A stretch of 64,000 bases of DNA. It comes from Emiliania huxleyi CCMP1516. Its lineage: Eukaryota; Haptophyta; Isochrysidales; Noelaerhabdaceae. Positions 21,612 through 32,673 of this stretch are shown here, piece by piece (the first letter of the stretch is position 1; each line of letters opens with the position of its first letter). The notes under the pieces are model-generated. The model was not told where the DNA came from. It searched no databases and was given only the letters and a program-made list of their open reading frames with translations. The DNA lies in assembly GCF_000372725.1 (NCBI RefSeq), contig NW_005200416.1, positions 141,702 to 205,701 on the forward strand, given 5' to 3'. A program made the position numbers and the translations under genes.

Positions 21612-21822
21612 GGGGCGGCGGCGTCGATAGATATCGACGCCGCCGTCGCCGCGCATCATGACGAGTTCGCATTCCCCATGTGACCCTCTATACCTCACCT
21701 TCGAGACAAGCCAGGGTTCAACCCAATGGACCTAGTGTGGCGTCGAGGCCCGCACTGTCTGGACATGCGGGCCGCGGCTGACAGAACGGCGGGCTAGGCA
21801 TTGAGAGCCCAGGAGTTTTAAT
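21612..21822 (+). repeat. 211-bp direct repeat R2, copy 1, with perfect 12-bp hairpin
   Basis: Identical in length and almost identical in sequence to 25191-25401. Near its left end is a perfect palindrome, ggcggcgtcgat-agat-atcgacgccgcc, with 12-bp arms. A second inverted pair, ggcccgca...tgcgggcc, follows around 21747-21775. Repeat R1 copy 2 begins exactly where this copy ends. Confidence 0.85.
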
Positions 21823-22048
21823 TCGCACAGAGGGCACGCGAGGTACGACCGTGCCCGGCCGTGCTATTAAAGCGACTCGGCTCTCTAACAGGCTGCAGCC
21901 CAGAGCCACACGGAGTCTACGCGCATCGCTTGTGCATAGCCTCGACCAATCTCCTGTTCACGGTGCAACCGTGAACAAAGAGCTTCTTCGAACCGTTACA
22001 AACACGACGCGAGCCGCCCAGCAGGGAGCCTGGGCGACTCGCTTTGAC
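21822..22048 (+). repeat. 227-bp direct repeat R1, copy 2
   Basis: Second copy of 20316-20542 with very few differences. Directly followed by about 220 bp of unique sequence and then the 381-bp satellite. Confidence 0.9.
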
Positions 22049-22268
22049 CTCCCCCCCCGCCCCACAGTGCGCCAGCGGCGCATTTGGGATGGACACCACA
22101 CGTCGTCACACCGAGCAGCTCTCTGTCAACGGAAATTTCTCAGTTCTGATGCGTCATCCGGATGGAGCAACTGGCTTTGCTTAGATTGGGAGTCCTTTTG
22201 CTATGTGCTCTACGCGGGGAACTATGCCTCTTTTAGCCTCATCCTGCAGGCGATAGCCCAGCCCGCGT

Positions 22269-24910
22269 GCAGCGGTGGCGGCGACACTTGCAACACGAGC
22301 ACGCCTCGCTTCGGCGCGCTCGATCCTTCACAACGGGCCGCCCGCAAGGACGCGTGTGCGGCCCTCTCTACTCGACCTGTGCCACGGCACGGGTCGTTCT
22401 AGTCATGCAGCCGCCCCGGCGATCGTGCTGGGGGCGTATCTCAGCACTCACCGCGCGAGACGCGTGGCGTGCCACAAACCAGTAAGCAGCAGCCTCCGCT
22501 GCTGCGACTCGAATGCTTCAAACGCGCACCTGTGCTTGCGCACGGCGTGCTCTACACGAGCCTCCCTACCGCACGAGCGTGCGGGCGGCTCGAATCCACC
22601 CTTCCCCCGCCCTAGCCACTGTTGGCTGGGCGGTGGGCGCCGTCCGCCTTGCGGCGACGGCGACACTTGCAACACGAGCACACCTCGCTTCGGCGCGCTC
22701 GACCCTTCACAACGGGCCGCCCGCAAGGACGCGTGTGCGGCCCTCTCTACTCGGCCTGTGCCACGGCACGGGTCGTTCTAGCCATGCAGCCGCCCCGGCG
22801 ATCGTGCTGGGGGCGTATCTCAGCACTCACCGCGCGAGACGCGTGGCGTGCCACAAACCAGTAAGCAGCAGCCTTCGCTGCTGCGACTCGAATGCTTCAA
22901 ACGCGCACCTGTGCTTGCGCACGGCGTGCTCTACACGAGCCTCCCGACCACACGAGCGTGCGGGCGGCTCGAATTCACCTTTCCCCCGGCGGCGGCGGCG
23001 ACACTTGCAACACGAGCACACCTCGCTTCGGCGCGCTCGACCCTTCACAACGGGCCGCCCGCAAGGACGCGTGTGCGGCCCTCTCTACTCGACCTGTGCC
23101 ACGGCACGGGTCGTTCTAGTCATGCAGCCGCCCCGGCGATCGTGCTCGGGGCGTATCTCAGCACTCACCGCGCGAGACGCGTGGAGTGCCACACAAACCA
23201 GTAAGCAGCAGCCTTCGCTGCTGCGACTCGAATGCTTCAAACGCGCACCTGTGCTTGCGCACGGCGTGCTCTACACGAGCCTCCCTACCACACGAGCGTG
23301 CGGGCGGCTCGAATCCACCCTTCCCCCGCCCTAGCCACTGTTGGCTGGGCGGTGGGTGCCGTCCGCCTTGCGGCGGCGGCGACACTTGCAACACGAGCAC
23401 ACCTCGCTTCGGTGTGCTCGATCCTTCACAACGGGCCGCCCGCAAGGACGCGTGTGCGGCCCTCTCTACTCGACCTGTGCCACGGCACGGGTCGTTCTAG
23501 TCATGCAGCCGCCCCGGCGATCGTGCTCGGGGCGTATCTCAGCACTCACCGCGCGAGACGCGTGGAGTGCCACACAAACCAGTAAGCAGCAGCCTTCGCT
23601 GCTGCGACTCGAATGCTTCAAACGCGCACCTGTGCTTGCGCACGGCGTGCTCTACACGAGCCCCCGACCGCACGAGCGTGCGGGCGGCTCGAATCCACCC
23701 TTCCCCCGCCCTAGCCACTGTTGGCTGGGCGGCGGGCGCCGTCCGCCTTGCGGCGGCGGCGATACTTGCAACACGAGCACACCTCGCTTCGGTGTGCTCG
23801 ATCCTTCACAACGGGCCGCCCGCAAGGACGCGTGTGCGGCCCTCTCTACTCGACCTGTGCCACGTCACGGGTCGTTCTAGTCATGCAGCCGCCCCGGCGA
23901 TCGTGCTCGGGGCGTATCTCAGCACTCACCGCGCGAGACGCGTGGAGTGCCACACAAACCAGTAAGCAGCAGCCTTCGCTGCTGCGACTCGAATGCTTCA
24001 AACGCGCACCTGTGCTTGCGCACGGCGTGCTCTACACAAGCCTCCCTACCGCACGAGCGTGCGGGCGGCTCGAATCCACCCTTCCCCCGCCCTAGCCACT
24101 GTTGGCTGGGCGGTGGGCGCCGTCCGCCTTGCGGCGGCGGCGACACTTGCAACACGAGCACACCTCGCTTCGGCGCGCTCGACCCTTCACAACGGGCCGC
24201 CCGCAAGGACGCGTGTGCGGCCCTCTCTACTCGACCTGTGCCACGGCACGGGTCGTTCTAGTCATGCAGCCGCCCCGGCGATCGTGCTCGGGGCGTATCT
24301 CAGCACTCACCGCGCGAGACGCGTGGAGTGCCACACAAACCAGTAAGCAGCAGCCTTCGCTGCTGCGACTCGAATGCTTCAAACGCGCACCTGTGCTTGC
24401 GCACGGCGTGCTCTACACGAGCCTCCCTACCACACGAGCGTGCGGGCGGCTCGAATCCACCCTTCCCCCGCCCTAGCCACTGTTGGCTGGGCGGTGGGCG
24501 CCGTCCGCCTTGCGGCGGCGGCGACACTTGCAACACGAGCACACCTCGCTTCGGTGTGCTCGATCCTTCACAACGGGCCGCCCGCAAGGACGCGTGTGCG
24601 GCCCTCTCTACTCGACCTGTGCCACGGCACGGGTCGTTCTAGCCATGCAGCCGCCCCGGCGATCGTGCTCGGTGCGTATCTCAGCACTCACCGCGCGAGA
24701 CGCGTGGAGTGCCACACAAACCAGTAAGCAGCAGCCTTCGCTGCTGCGACTCCATGCTTCAAACGCGCACCTGTGCTTGCGCACGGCGTGCTCTACACAA
24801 GCCTCCCTACCGCACGAGCGTGCGGGCGGCTCGAATCCACCCTTCCCCCGCCCTAGCCACTGTTGGCTGGGCGGCGGGCGCCGTCCGCCTTGCGGCGGCG
24901 GCGACACTTG
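22269..24910 (+). repeat. 381-bp satellite, seven copies
   Basis: The landmark cttgcaacacgagcac recurs at about 22287, 22666, 23005, 23386, 23767, 24148 and 24529. The spacing is 381 bp, except one unit of 339 bp that lacks about 40 bp around ccactgttggctgggcgg. Each unit contains gcagcagccttcgctgctgc, a stem with a TTCG loop, and cgcacgagcgtgcg. Units are more than 95 percent identical. Frames in both strands stay open through the array only because 381 is a multiple of three. No protein is inferred. Confidence 0.95.
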
Positions 24911-25190
24911 AAGCGGTCGCGGCGCGTATGCGTCGTACTGTTAGGGCGGCCGGGCCCGAAGACGGCCCGGCCAGGCTCTGCATAAGGCCATCTTCGCCAC
25001 AACGCGTGGCATTGGTCCAACTACGGCAACCCACAGCGAGGGGGGCCGCTTAGGCGACCTTGCTCACATCAGCTGCATATGCTTCAGTGGTGCAAGGAGG
25101 AGTGGAGAGGGACCTTTGACGGTGTCTGGCCCATGCGGGTTGGCACGTACCTAGTTGTGCGCATATGCGTACGCGACCGTTTTGGAGCGC

Positions 25191-25401
25191 GGGGCGGCGG
25201 CGTCGATAGATATCGACGCCGCCGTCGCCGCGCATCATGACGAGTTCGCATTCCCCATGTGACCCTCTATACCTCACCTTCGAGACAAGCCAGGGTTCAA
25301 CCCAATGGACCTAGTGTGGCGTCGAGGCCCGCACTGTCTGGACATGCGGGCCGCGGCTGACAGAACGGCGGGCTAGGCATTGAGAGCCCAGGAGTTTTAA
25401 T
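25191..25401 (+). repeat. 211-bp direct repeat R2, copy 2
   Basis: Matches 21612-21822, including the perfect 12-bp-arm hairpin. The two copies bracket R1 copy 2 plus the 381-bp satellite, a span of 3.8 kb. Confidence 0.85.
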
Positions 25402-25410
25402 GCTACCCGC

Positions 25411-25561
25411 AATAGACGCTAGGTAGGTAGGTAGGTAGAAAGGTGAAGAACAGCCAGGCTCGGACTGGACACCAACGCGGTATGGGTAGACGCTAGGTAG
25501 GTAGGTAGGAAGGTGAAGAACAGTCAGGCTCGGACTGGACACCAACGCGGTATGGGTGGAC
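25411..25561. repeat. Two-copy tandem repeat, about 73 bp, with (TAGG)n
   Basis: gacgctaggtaggtagg followed by gtgaagaacag and ggctcggactggacaccaac occurs twice, ending cgcggtatgggt. Confidence 0.85.
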
Positions 25562-27382
25562 GCAAGACAGATGATGACGACACGCACGAGCGACACACAG
25601 ACACAAACAAGCTCACAAGACACACAGCCAGCGGGCTGCCACACACCCTGAGTAGGCGTACACATCACTCCAGGGCCACGCCCCTCCTGTCGCCCCCCCC
25701 AGCACTCCAAGGTGCCAAGGGAACAAACAAGGGCACAACAAACAACAGACGACAGGAAGTGACGTGCGAGGCTAGAGCAGGCTTGCTCTACCTCTAGCAA
25801 TCTCGCCGGCCGGCGAGGCACGGACGAGACCGTGTGTGGGGTCAGTGAGGTGTCTATGGTCGCCCTCCTCACGGGCTAGCCGCCAGCGGCTATCCCTATC
25901 TCGCACTCACTGGCGGTGACAATTCAATGTGTGAGTGTTTGCGAACAGAGGCACGTGTGCTAATTCTAGGCCGCACGTCGTGGCACTATGACGAAGGTAG
26001 ACGTGCGGCTGCAGCGCGCCCGCCGCAGGCTCGGCGGTGCGCGCGTGTTAGCGATAAAGTTGCGGGTAGAGCCGTTCCCGACTTGTCGAAGGCGAGGCCT
26101 CTGCGACGAGTGCCAGTCGCGCTGCGGAGCCACGCCCTTCGAGCCGCGTCCCGTCGGCACTACCCTCGAGTGCTGTCGCCTTGGTTGGCGACACCCACTC
26201 GTCGAGACGCTATTCTGACTCGCGAAAGAAATCTGACTCACACGCCGAATTTGTAACAGGCGCCGCGCCACAGGTTGCCGAGCGCCGGCCACAGGCCTGC
26301 CTGCAGCCCAGCCACACCCGCCGCGGCGGCAGCTAGTCGGTTCGGCCTTGACTCGCGCGCGACGAGATGGGAGCCCAAGTATGTGAGCGCGCGGCGCGTC
26401 GACACGCCTCCGCTTTTGTAACAAAGTCTGCTTGGCTTGTGCAGGTGATGCCCAGAGCTGCAGCGGCGACGCCGGCAGCCTCGTCTCGACCTCAGAGGCT
26501 GCCGGCGTGACCATAGATCTGTGCTCTATCCGTCGGTGGTTCACCGTACACGCCTGTGTAGGAGCGGCTCTCGCGTCGCTACGCGCCGCCGAAGGCTGTC
26601 TATGAGGGCACACCCGAGGAGGCGCGGATCTCAACCTGCGTGCGGCGGTGACCAGGTCACAGGCATCGGCTGTGACACTGGAGAGTCGAGCAGCGGCACT
26701 GAGGATGCCTTTCAGGTCATTCCAGCGACCCACGGAGCACGGTCTCAGTGCGCAATCACTCTACTAGATCCCATCCTTGCCGGGCCTCTGCGAATGTAGG
26801 TACCGAGTTCATGCGTGCCCAGTTACAGGCTCATACTGCCTGGTCTCCAGCACCTATGATCACCGCGCCAGGCCGCAGTCGACGACTTTTGTGTGCGCTG
26901 GCCGCACTCAACCGTTGAGTCGCGGTGTATCAGCCTGACCACACTCGGGACCGCGTAGGCGATGTGGGCGACTCTGGCCGTCCTGCATATGACCGACCAT
27001 GACCCAGGAGGAGTCTACACGAGACATGTCGTACCTGGCAGGCGCTCTCGCGGCAGCACTATCGCGTGCGGCCGAGTGCGAGCTTCCGTGCCCGGTGCCA
27101 GACGCACTCGGCGCCAGACGTCCTCGGGAGCTCGCAGTTTTGCCACGGCCGTTGCGATCCGGGCGATCAGAGAGCGCCGGCAGCTCAGGGGATCTTGTCT
27201 GCTCACCTGAGGTCGGGAGGGTAGCAGCGGCGAGGCCATGCGCCAGCGTGAGCCATCCGTATTAACGGTTGTTACAGATTAGTCAGATTTGCCGTGACCG
27301 CGTTCCGAGGTCACGATTTCGGCGTTCTCGTGTTGACCACTGTGGGTGTGCCTGGCACTTCTGGATCATGTCTCTCGGTGTC
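25562..27382. other. Unassigned sequence between R2 and the retroelement
   Basis: About 1.8 kb. A minus frame at 25966-26733 is open for 255 codons but shows no domain I recognise and is rich in Arg/Ser/Ala, so I do not call it a gene. Confidence 0.4.
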
Positions 27383-29974
27383 CTAGCACCCCCAGGCGAT
27401 GGGTTTCACGGCCCCGTACCGCATGGGGCGCAAGGCCTCGCGCCGCGCGTCCACGGACATACACTTACAGCTCGGGCCCGCGACGGACGGCGCGCGAGGG
27501 CCCCTCCCCTCGGGAGGGGGCGATCTCGCGCGGTCCAACTTTGGCCTGTGTGAGGGCGTGAACAGGGGAAAAGCCGCCCTGGTTTTCTTTTGGCCTTCCT
27601 TGACTCCTCTCTCTGCAAACAGGACCATCACCTGCGCAGCTGCCTTGCCTAATTGTATCTCCTCGTAGCGTACGAAGTGCGTCGCCCTCGTGCCTCGTTT
27701 CGGCTCATTCGATGCTGCAGGCCAATCGAAGTTACAGCGCGCCGCGACGCTGTCAAAGTCGTCCCCGCTCTCGTCGTCACTTCCATCCAGCTGCGTCCCC
27801 CCTGCTGCCGTGTGTCGTGATAGTTCGTCTGGTACTGTCTCTGGTGGCTGCGCCGTTCCTGTCCGGAAGATCTCCCCAGTGTAGATGCTACACACCTCAA
27901 ATTTCTCTAGCCTCCTCGTCGCCAGTAGGCCGAGTTCCCCTTCCGCTATGCTAGAGGGGCCTACCTTCGCCCCTTCCACCGTGCCGCCCGTCGTTAGCAT
28001 GGCCGTCGTTACTTTCGCCGCCGCCTCTGCTGCTTGTCGGCGGAGCGCCTCGCGCCTTCCCTCGTCTCCATGCTCCTGGTCTTGTTCTTTTTGTTTTCCT
28101 GCGCTTCCTGTCGCTGGTCCGGCGACGTATCTTGCCGTCTGCCTTCGCTTCCTGGCGGGCCGCGTTTCCTTCCCCTCGTCCCGTCTGTTTTCTCCTGCGT
28201 GGTCGCCCTCGCGTGCGCCGCTCGCCGTCTGTTCTCCTCTCTGCTCGCCGTCCTCGTCCCCTCGCTGTCGTCGCTTCCCTCCGGCGCTCGCCGCATCGTC
28301 GTTCCTATCACCGCGTTTCCTGCGCTGGCCTTCGCCTTCGAGCTCGCAGTGGGTCGTTTTGAGTGTCATCCCCATCGCTCTCGTCGTTCTGCCTCTCCCC
28401 GCTTCGAGGCGTCTCTCTGCCTCTTCCCTTTCCTTCTCCTCGGCATCACGTTGTCGATGTCGCCTCCGTCGCCAGCAAATACACGCATTCGCCGCCCACT
28501 CCATTTCTCGTATCCTCTCCTTCCTTTCCTTCTGTCCCTCTCTCAGGCGTTCTGTTTCCGCGGCTACTCGTTCCTTCCTCTCCGCCTCGAGTCCCTTCCT
28601 CTTCCCTTCCCGTACTTTGATTATTGATGCCGCCGTCTGCTGCAGTGCCTTGAGTGAAGTCACCACCCGTGTGTCATACTCCCTCATGATGTCTTCTGGC
28701 GGGTCCTGGTCCATCACACTCGGCTCGGGTAGTCGTCCAGCTAGCAGTTGCTCCATCGCCTCCCATTCCTCGTCGCTCTCCCTTCTCCCCGCGCATCTCT
28801 TCGTCGCCCCAGCAATGGCGCGTACAGCGAGCGCCTGGGCTTCGCACTCTGCGGTGTGGGCGAGTGTCCGCCTCCTTGACTTCGGCGGCGTCCATCGTAG
28901 CGCCTTGAGCACGTCCGCCGCGCCTTTCCTCATCGCCCGGTGGTGCTCCCTCCTCTCCCCCTTCACCGCCTCGCACTCGGCGCATAGGACGTGCCTAGTG
29001 ATTGTCCTGCAACATCCAGGATGCCAGCAACCTTTAGCCCCATCGGCACATGCTCCTCCTCCCTTTTCGTCCCACCCGTCCTGCCACGCCTCTGCCTCTA
29101 GGCTGGCCCTCCATCGCCTCCCGTGCTCTATACCTCGGGTCTGTCCCGTCCGCATGCCGTGTACCAGCCTTAGCCTCGCCTTCTCCCCGCAGGCCTCGGG
29201 CTGGCGCTGGGTCGATTTTGGACCCCGTTCTCTGTCTCCCTCGTATCTCGTGTCGCCTGATATCGTCCCCGACGCCTTGATTACCGTCCTCCACACGTTG
29301 TCGTCTCCTCCCTTTCGCGCTGCGTGCCCGCCGTCCAGCCGCTTTCGTACCCACCGCCCAATTTTCTCCTTCGCTTCTTGATACAGCCTCCTGTCTCGGA
29401 TCTCCGGCGCCTGCCCCTCCTCCTCATGCATGTAGATGCATGCCCTGTTCGTCACGTGTCGTGCTAGGTCCATCTCGTACGCGCTCGTTACCCTGCTCCG
29501 CAGGTGTGCCTTTGCCGCCGCGTCCGCCATGGAATTGGGCGCGTTGCCCGCATGCCCCTCCGTGAAGATGAAAATCACGTACCCTCCGTGGCGCTGTATA
29601 ATGTCGATTTGTGCTTGCACCGCCGCATTGAGTGCGCTCCTATTTGTCTCGCCGCGTGTCCGCCCCCGATACGCCCGTTCGATCTCCTTGAGCGCCGTCT
29701 CGCTGTCCGACATTACTAGGCATCGGTGAGGCTGGAGGGTCGTTTCTGTCTCGTCCGCCTTCGTGCGCAGGAAGCTGTAAATGGCGTACATCTCGGCGTC
29801 GACAATCTCCCACGATCCCGGCAGGGCGCCTCCCCATATTCCCCGTCCTATTCGCTCGTGAATCTGTGCCCTGGTCTCTTGTGTGTCGTCATCTCCCTCT
29901 TTCGGCTGCACGCCCTCCCATCCCCCGAATGATGCTAGCCTTCCGTCTCGAGTCTCCTTCAGCGATGTGATCAA
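27383..29974 (-). mobile_element. Retroelement ORF2-like: RNase H, Cys/His region, coiled coil, SET-like tail
   Basis: An 863-codon open frame. The RNase H core is visible near the start: D-A-E-M-Y-A-I-Y-S-F-L (catalytic Glu), V-M-S-D-S-E-T-A-L (Asp) and G-H-A-G-N-A-P-N-S-M-A-D-A-A-A-K (final Asp). The usual first D-G-S strand is not obvious. A Cys/His cluster C-W-H-P-G-C-C...C-A-E-C...H-H follows, then a very charged Arg/Glu/Lys helix. Near the C-terminus V-G-P-S-S-I-A-E-G-E-L-G-L-L-A-T-R and I-Y-T-G-E-I-F resemble the first part of a SET domain. The frame overlaps the end of the upstream endonuclease ORF (29889-32405) by 86 bp in another frame, so a frameshift or separate initiation would be needed. 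The first codon is not ATG (TTG). No reverse transcriptase domain is present between endonuclease and RNase H. Confidence 0.65.
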
Positions 29975-32405
29975 TCTCCCTTCCCCCCCTGTGCGTCGCG
30001 ACGCCCGTGCCCAGCGACTCCATTTGTTCGGTCTCTAGCAGGTCATCCATCTCCGTGTCCGCTGTCCCCATTTGCCGCCCTCTTTCCTCCACCCATTTCC
30101 GCGTTACAGCATTCATGTCGCCGATGATGAGCACCCTCTCGTGCGTGTCGTGTCGTATCGCTTCTTTGAGCTCCTTCCACGCCTTGGCGATTTCGTCATT
30201 GCTCTTTCCTGTATCGGGCATATACGCGCCGTACACGCTGATTCGGTGTTTCCCATCGAGTGTTTCGAGTATCACCCTCCTCACTCGTGCAGCGATTATG
30301 TCGACCTCCTGTTCTGGTTCAACTTTTTTGAGTTTGTCGGTGTTCCATACGATGGTCACGCCACATCTCGTTCGCCCGCGTCCGCGCTTGGCGTTTTGCG
30401 GGTCGCTGCTCGTGCCCGCCCCCGATGTTGCTCCTGTCTGCCCTGTGTTGGCGTCGGCGTCGGTGTCGCCCTCCCTCTCGCCGCAGGCAACGCTGGTTCC
30501 ATACCCCTCAAGATCCCATCTCCCTATCACTGCAGCTCTCTCGTCCTCTGTCGTCGTGCTCTCCGAGATGACTCCAAGATCGCCGCGATGGTCATTCATC
30601 ATGTTGATTACGCAGGCCATCGCTTCACTTGGTGTGGTGGCCAGGTCCTTCCCATTGCCCGTTTCTTTTCTCCTGTATACGTCACTTTCTCTGCTTACCA
30701 TGTGCTGGCCGGGTCGGTTGTATGCGAATATTCGGATCCTCTTGATATCGGCCTTGCTGTTTCGCCGTCCCCTTCCGACTGCGTCGCCTTCCTCGCACGC
30801 ACTCCGACGTCTCCCAAGCATCCTCTCATTGTCTGTGAGGGTCCGGTGCCGCGGTATCGCAAGGCTTTGCACTCTCAACTTTTGGCGTCTCACGGACGCC
30901 GTCGCGCGAACGCCGTCGTTTTGAACGCCTCGCTCGTTGGTAGCTCCTCTCTCGTTCTGCTCCTCTCCCGTGCTTGTCCTCCCATTGTCTCGGGTTGTCG
31001 CTCTCCTCTGACGCAGCCCTCGTGTCGAAGTGGAGGGTGTTGGACCCCTTCTCCTCGTGGTTGACTGTGTGATTGGCATGCAGCCCCGACCCCTCTCGTT
31101 CATCCTGCGTCGGCATGCGCTGGCGCGGCTGGTCGGGCTGTCGCTCTGTGGCGCATGTCGTCTAAGGAGGTCTTCCTCGCGGCATTGCGCCCGCCGAATA
31201 CTAACACGCTCGCGAAAAGAAATTCGTTGAGAAGAGTTTCCTATCGGCTCGAGTATGGGTCTGTTCGGCGGCCGGGGTTCGTCGAGGTGTTTTACAAACT
31301 TTCTTAAGGCATTCTTACTGTACTCCTTACGCTCCATGCACTCCGATTCCTGTCGTTTTCCGCTGTCTCCCGCCGATTTCGGTTTCCTCACCCCCCCCCT
31401 CTCCCTAAACGATCGAAAAAATAAATTTGATATCCGGGAGTGTTCATCGAAACTATAAGTGGGGTCCCACGTCCTCTCAACTGCATCTCCCGTGTGTGTC
31501 GGGCGGGGCGAGTCGGTCTGGCTCATGTTGTGGTGTTGGCGTCTGCGGGCCTCTGTGGTGTGGGCACTGGTGTTGGTCCCCATCTGTGTGTGTCCGGCTC
31601 CCACGGCGCGTTCAGTGTGCGTGTCCCTGTGTGTTAGTGATGGGTCGATCCCCGTACGCCCTGGCCCGGTCCCGCCCTCCCGTGTCGCCTTGTGTTCCGC
31701 TCGCGCGCGAGGGTCCATATTCCTTGCGCTCTCTCCTCTCTGTCTCTCTCCTCGTCGCGCGCGCCTTCCCTCCGGCTCTCTCCCGCGCATCTCGGTGCGC
31801 GGCCACGACACGCCGCCTCCTGCCACGGCGTCGTCCGCCTCCTCGTGTTGCACGGGTCGCGTCGGTCGCATTCCGCTGGATCTCCTCGCCGCGCGGCGCA
31901 GCCCGTGTCTCTCTTTTTCTATCCTCGTTGGTTCCTGTCGCGCCGCCGCTGCCTCGCCCCCGCTCGTCCGTCGCCGTTCCTCGCCGCCTACATCCCGGTC
32001 GCCGTGGTACTCATGTCCTATTCTCTCTGCTGCTTCTGCGCTGTCACCCTGCCCCTCATCTCCATGTCCCATCGCATCGCAGTGTCGCATCGCACTGCGC
32101 CTATGGCTTTCGGCTCTCGTGTAATGTTCGTGGCTGGCGTCGCACGCGCTGCTGATTCTCTCGCGCTCGCGCCTCTGTCCTCTCTGGTCTCCTCGCGGCG
32201 GCTTGGTGGCCTGTGTGCCCTCTCTCGCTGGTGCGGGTGCTCTAGTTTTCTGCGGTTTGCGGTGTGGGCGTTTTGCCTCGTTTCGTTTCAATTTTCGCGC
32301 GAACCCACAAGCCTGTGGGCCGCTATCTGATGGCCTCCAGCCGGAGGCCCCATCTCGGACACCAGCCGGTGTGCCGAGGACCAGGTCGTACGCGGGAAAA
32401 CTCAT
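29889..32405 (-). mobile_element. Retroelement ORF with endonuclease/exonuclease/phosphatase domain
   Basis: The ATG at 32405 opens 838 codons. The N-terminal 500 residues are low complexity and strongly Arg/Glu/Ser-rich. The C-terminal 300 contain an AP-endonuclease-like EEP domain: R-I-F-A-Y-N-R, D-L-G-V-I-S-E-S-T-T-T (catalytic Glu region), V-T-I-V-W-N-T-D-K-L, I-S-V-Y-G-A-Y-M-P-D-T-G, V-L-I-I-G-D-M-N-A-V (Asp/Asn) and R-E-I-D-H-I. This is the arrangement of non-LTR (LINE) retrotransposons, in which EEP nicks the target. The expected reverse transcriptase should follow, but the next ORF starts directly with RNase H, so the copy is either internally deleted or a non-autonomous variant. Confidence 0.7.
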
Positions 32406-32673
32406 GCCGCCATGGCGGAAAAAAGAGGTAACGGGGGGAGATGTCTTGCGAGAGCCGGGGGGCGCGCAATCTCGGTTGATCTCGGATCAACTCGTCTCGG
32501 CCCTACTCTCGGCGAATCTCGGCAAATACCTCATCGTCCATGCCCATTGGACGTTTTGGTGAATCTCGGCTCTCGGTTTGAGTATTGGCTCTAATCTCGG
32601 CCAATTTCTCAGCTAGGCCCGTTGTGAGCAGATGCAACTCCGTGCAGACAGCCCCCCCCACGCCGAGACACAG
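32406..32673. other. Short intergenic with TCTCGG repeats
   Basis: Sequence between the retroelement start and the ARM paralogue B stop. The motif atctcgg recurs about ten times (32465-32600). No gene. Confidence 0.5.

Noticed and set aside
22269-24910. tRNA genes in the 381-bp satellite (ggctcgaatccacc resembles a T-arm).
   Set aside because: No matching acceptor stem or anticodon arm at the right distance on either strand.
22269-24910. Protein family encoded by repeated 100-180-codon frames in the satellite.
   Set aside because: Frames are open on both strands because the period is a multiple of three; no start context or domain.
21612-25401. LTR retrotransposon with 211-bp LTRs.
   Set aside because: The paired repeats lack TG...CA ends, and no primer-binding site, gag or pol lies between them, only satellite and R1.
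27885-29381. 498-codon plus-strand frame over the retroelement.
   Set aside because: Antisense shadow of the RNase H ORF, which has clear motifs.
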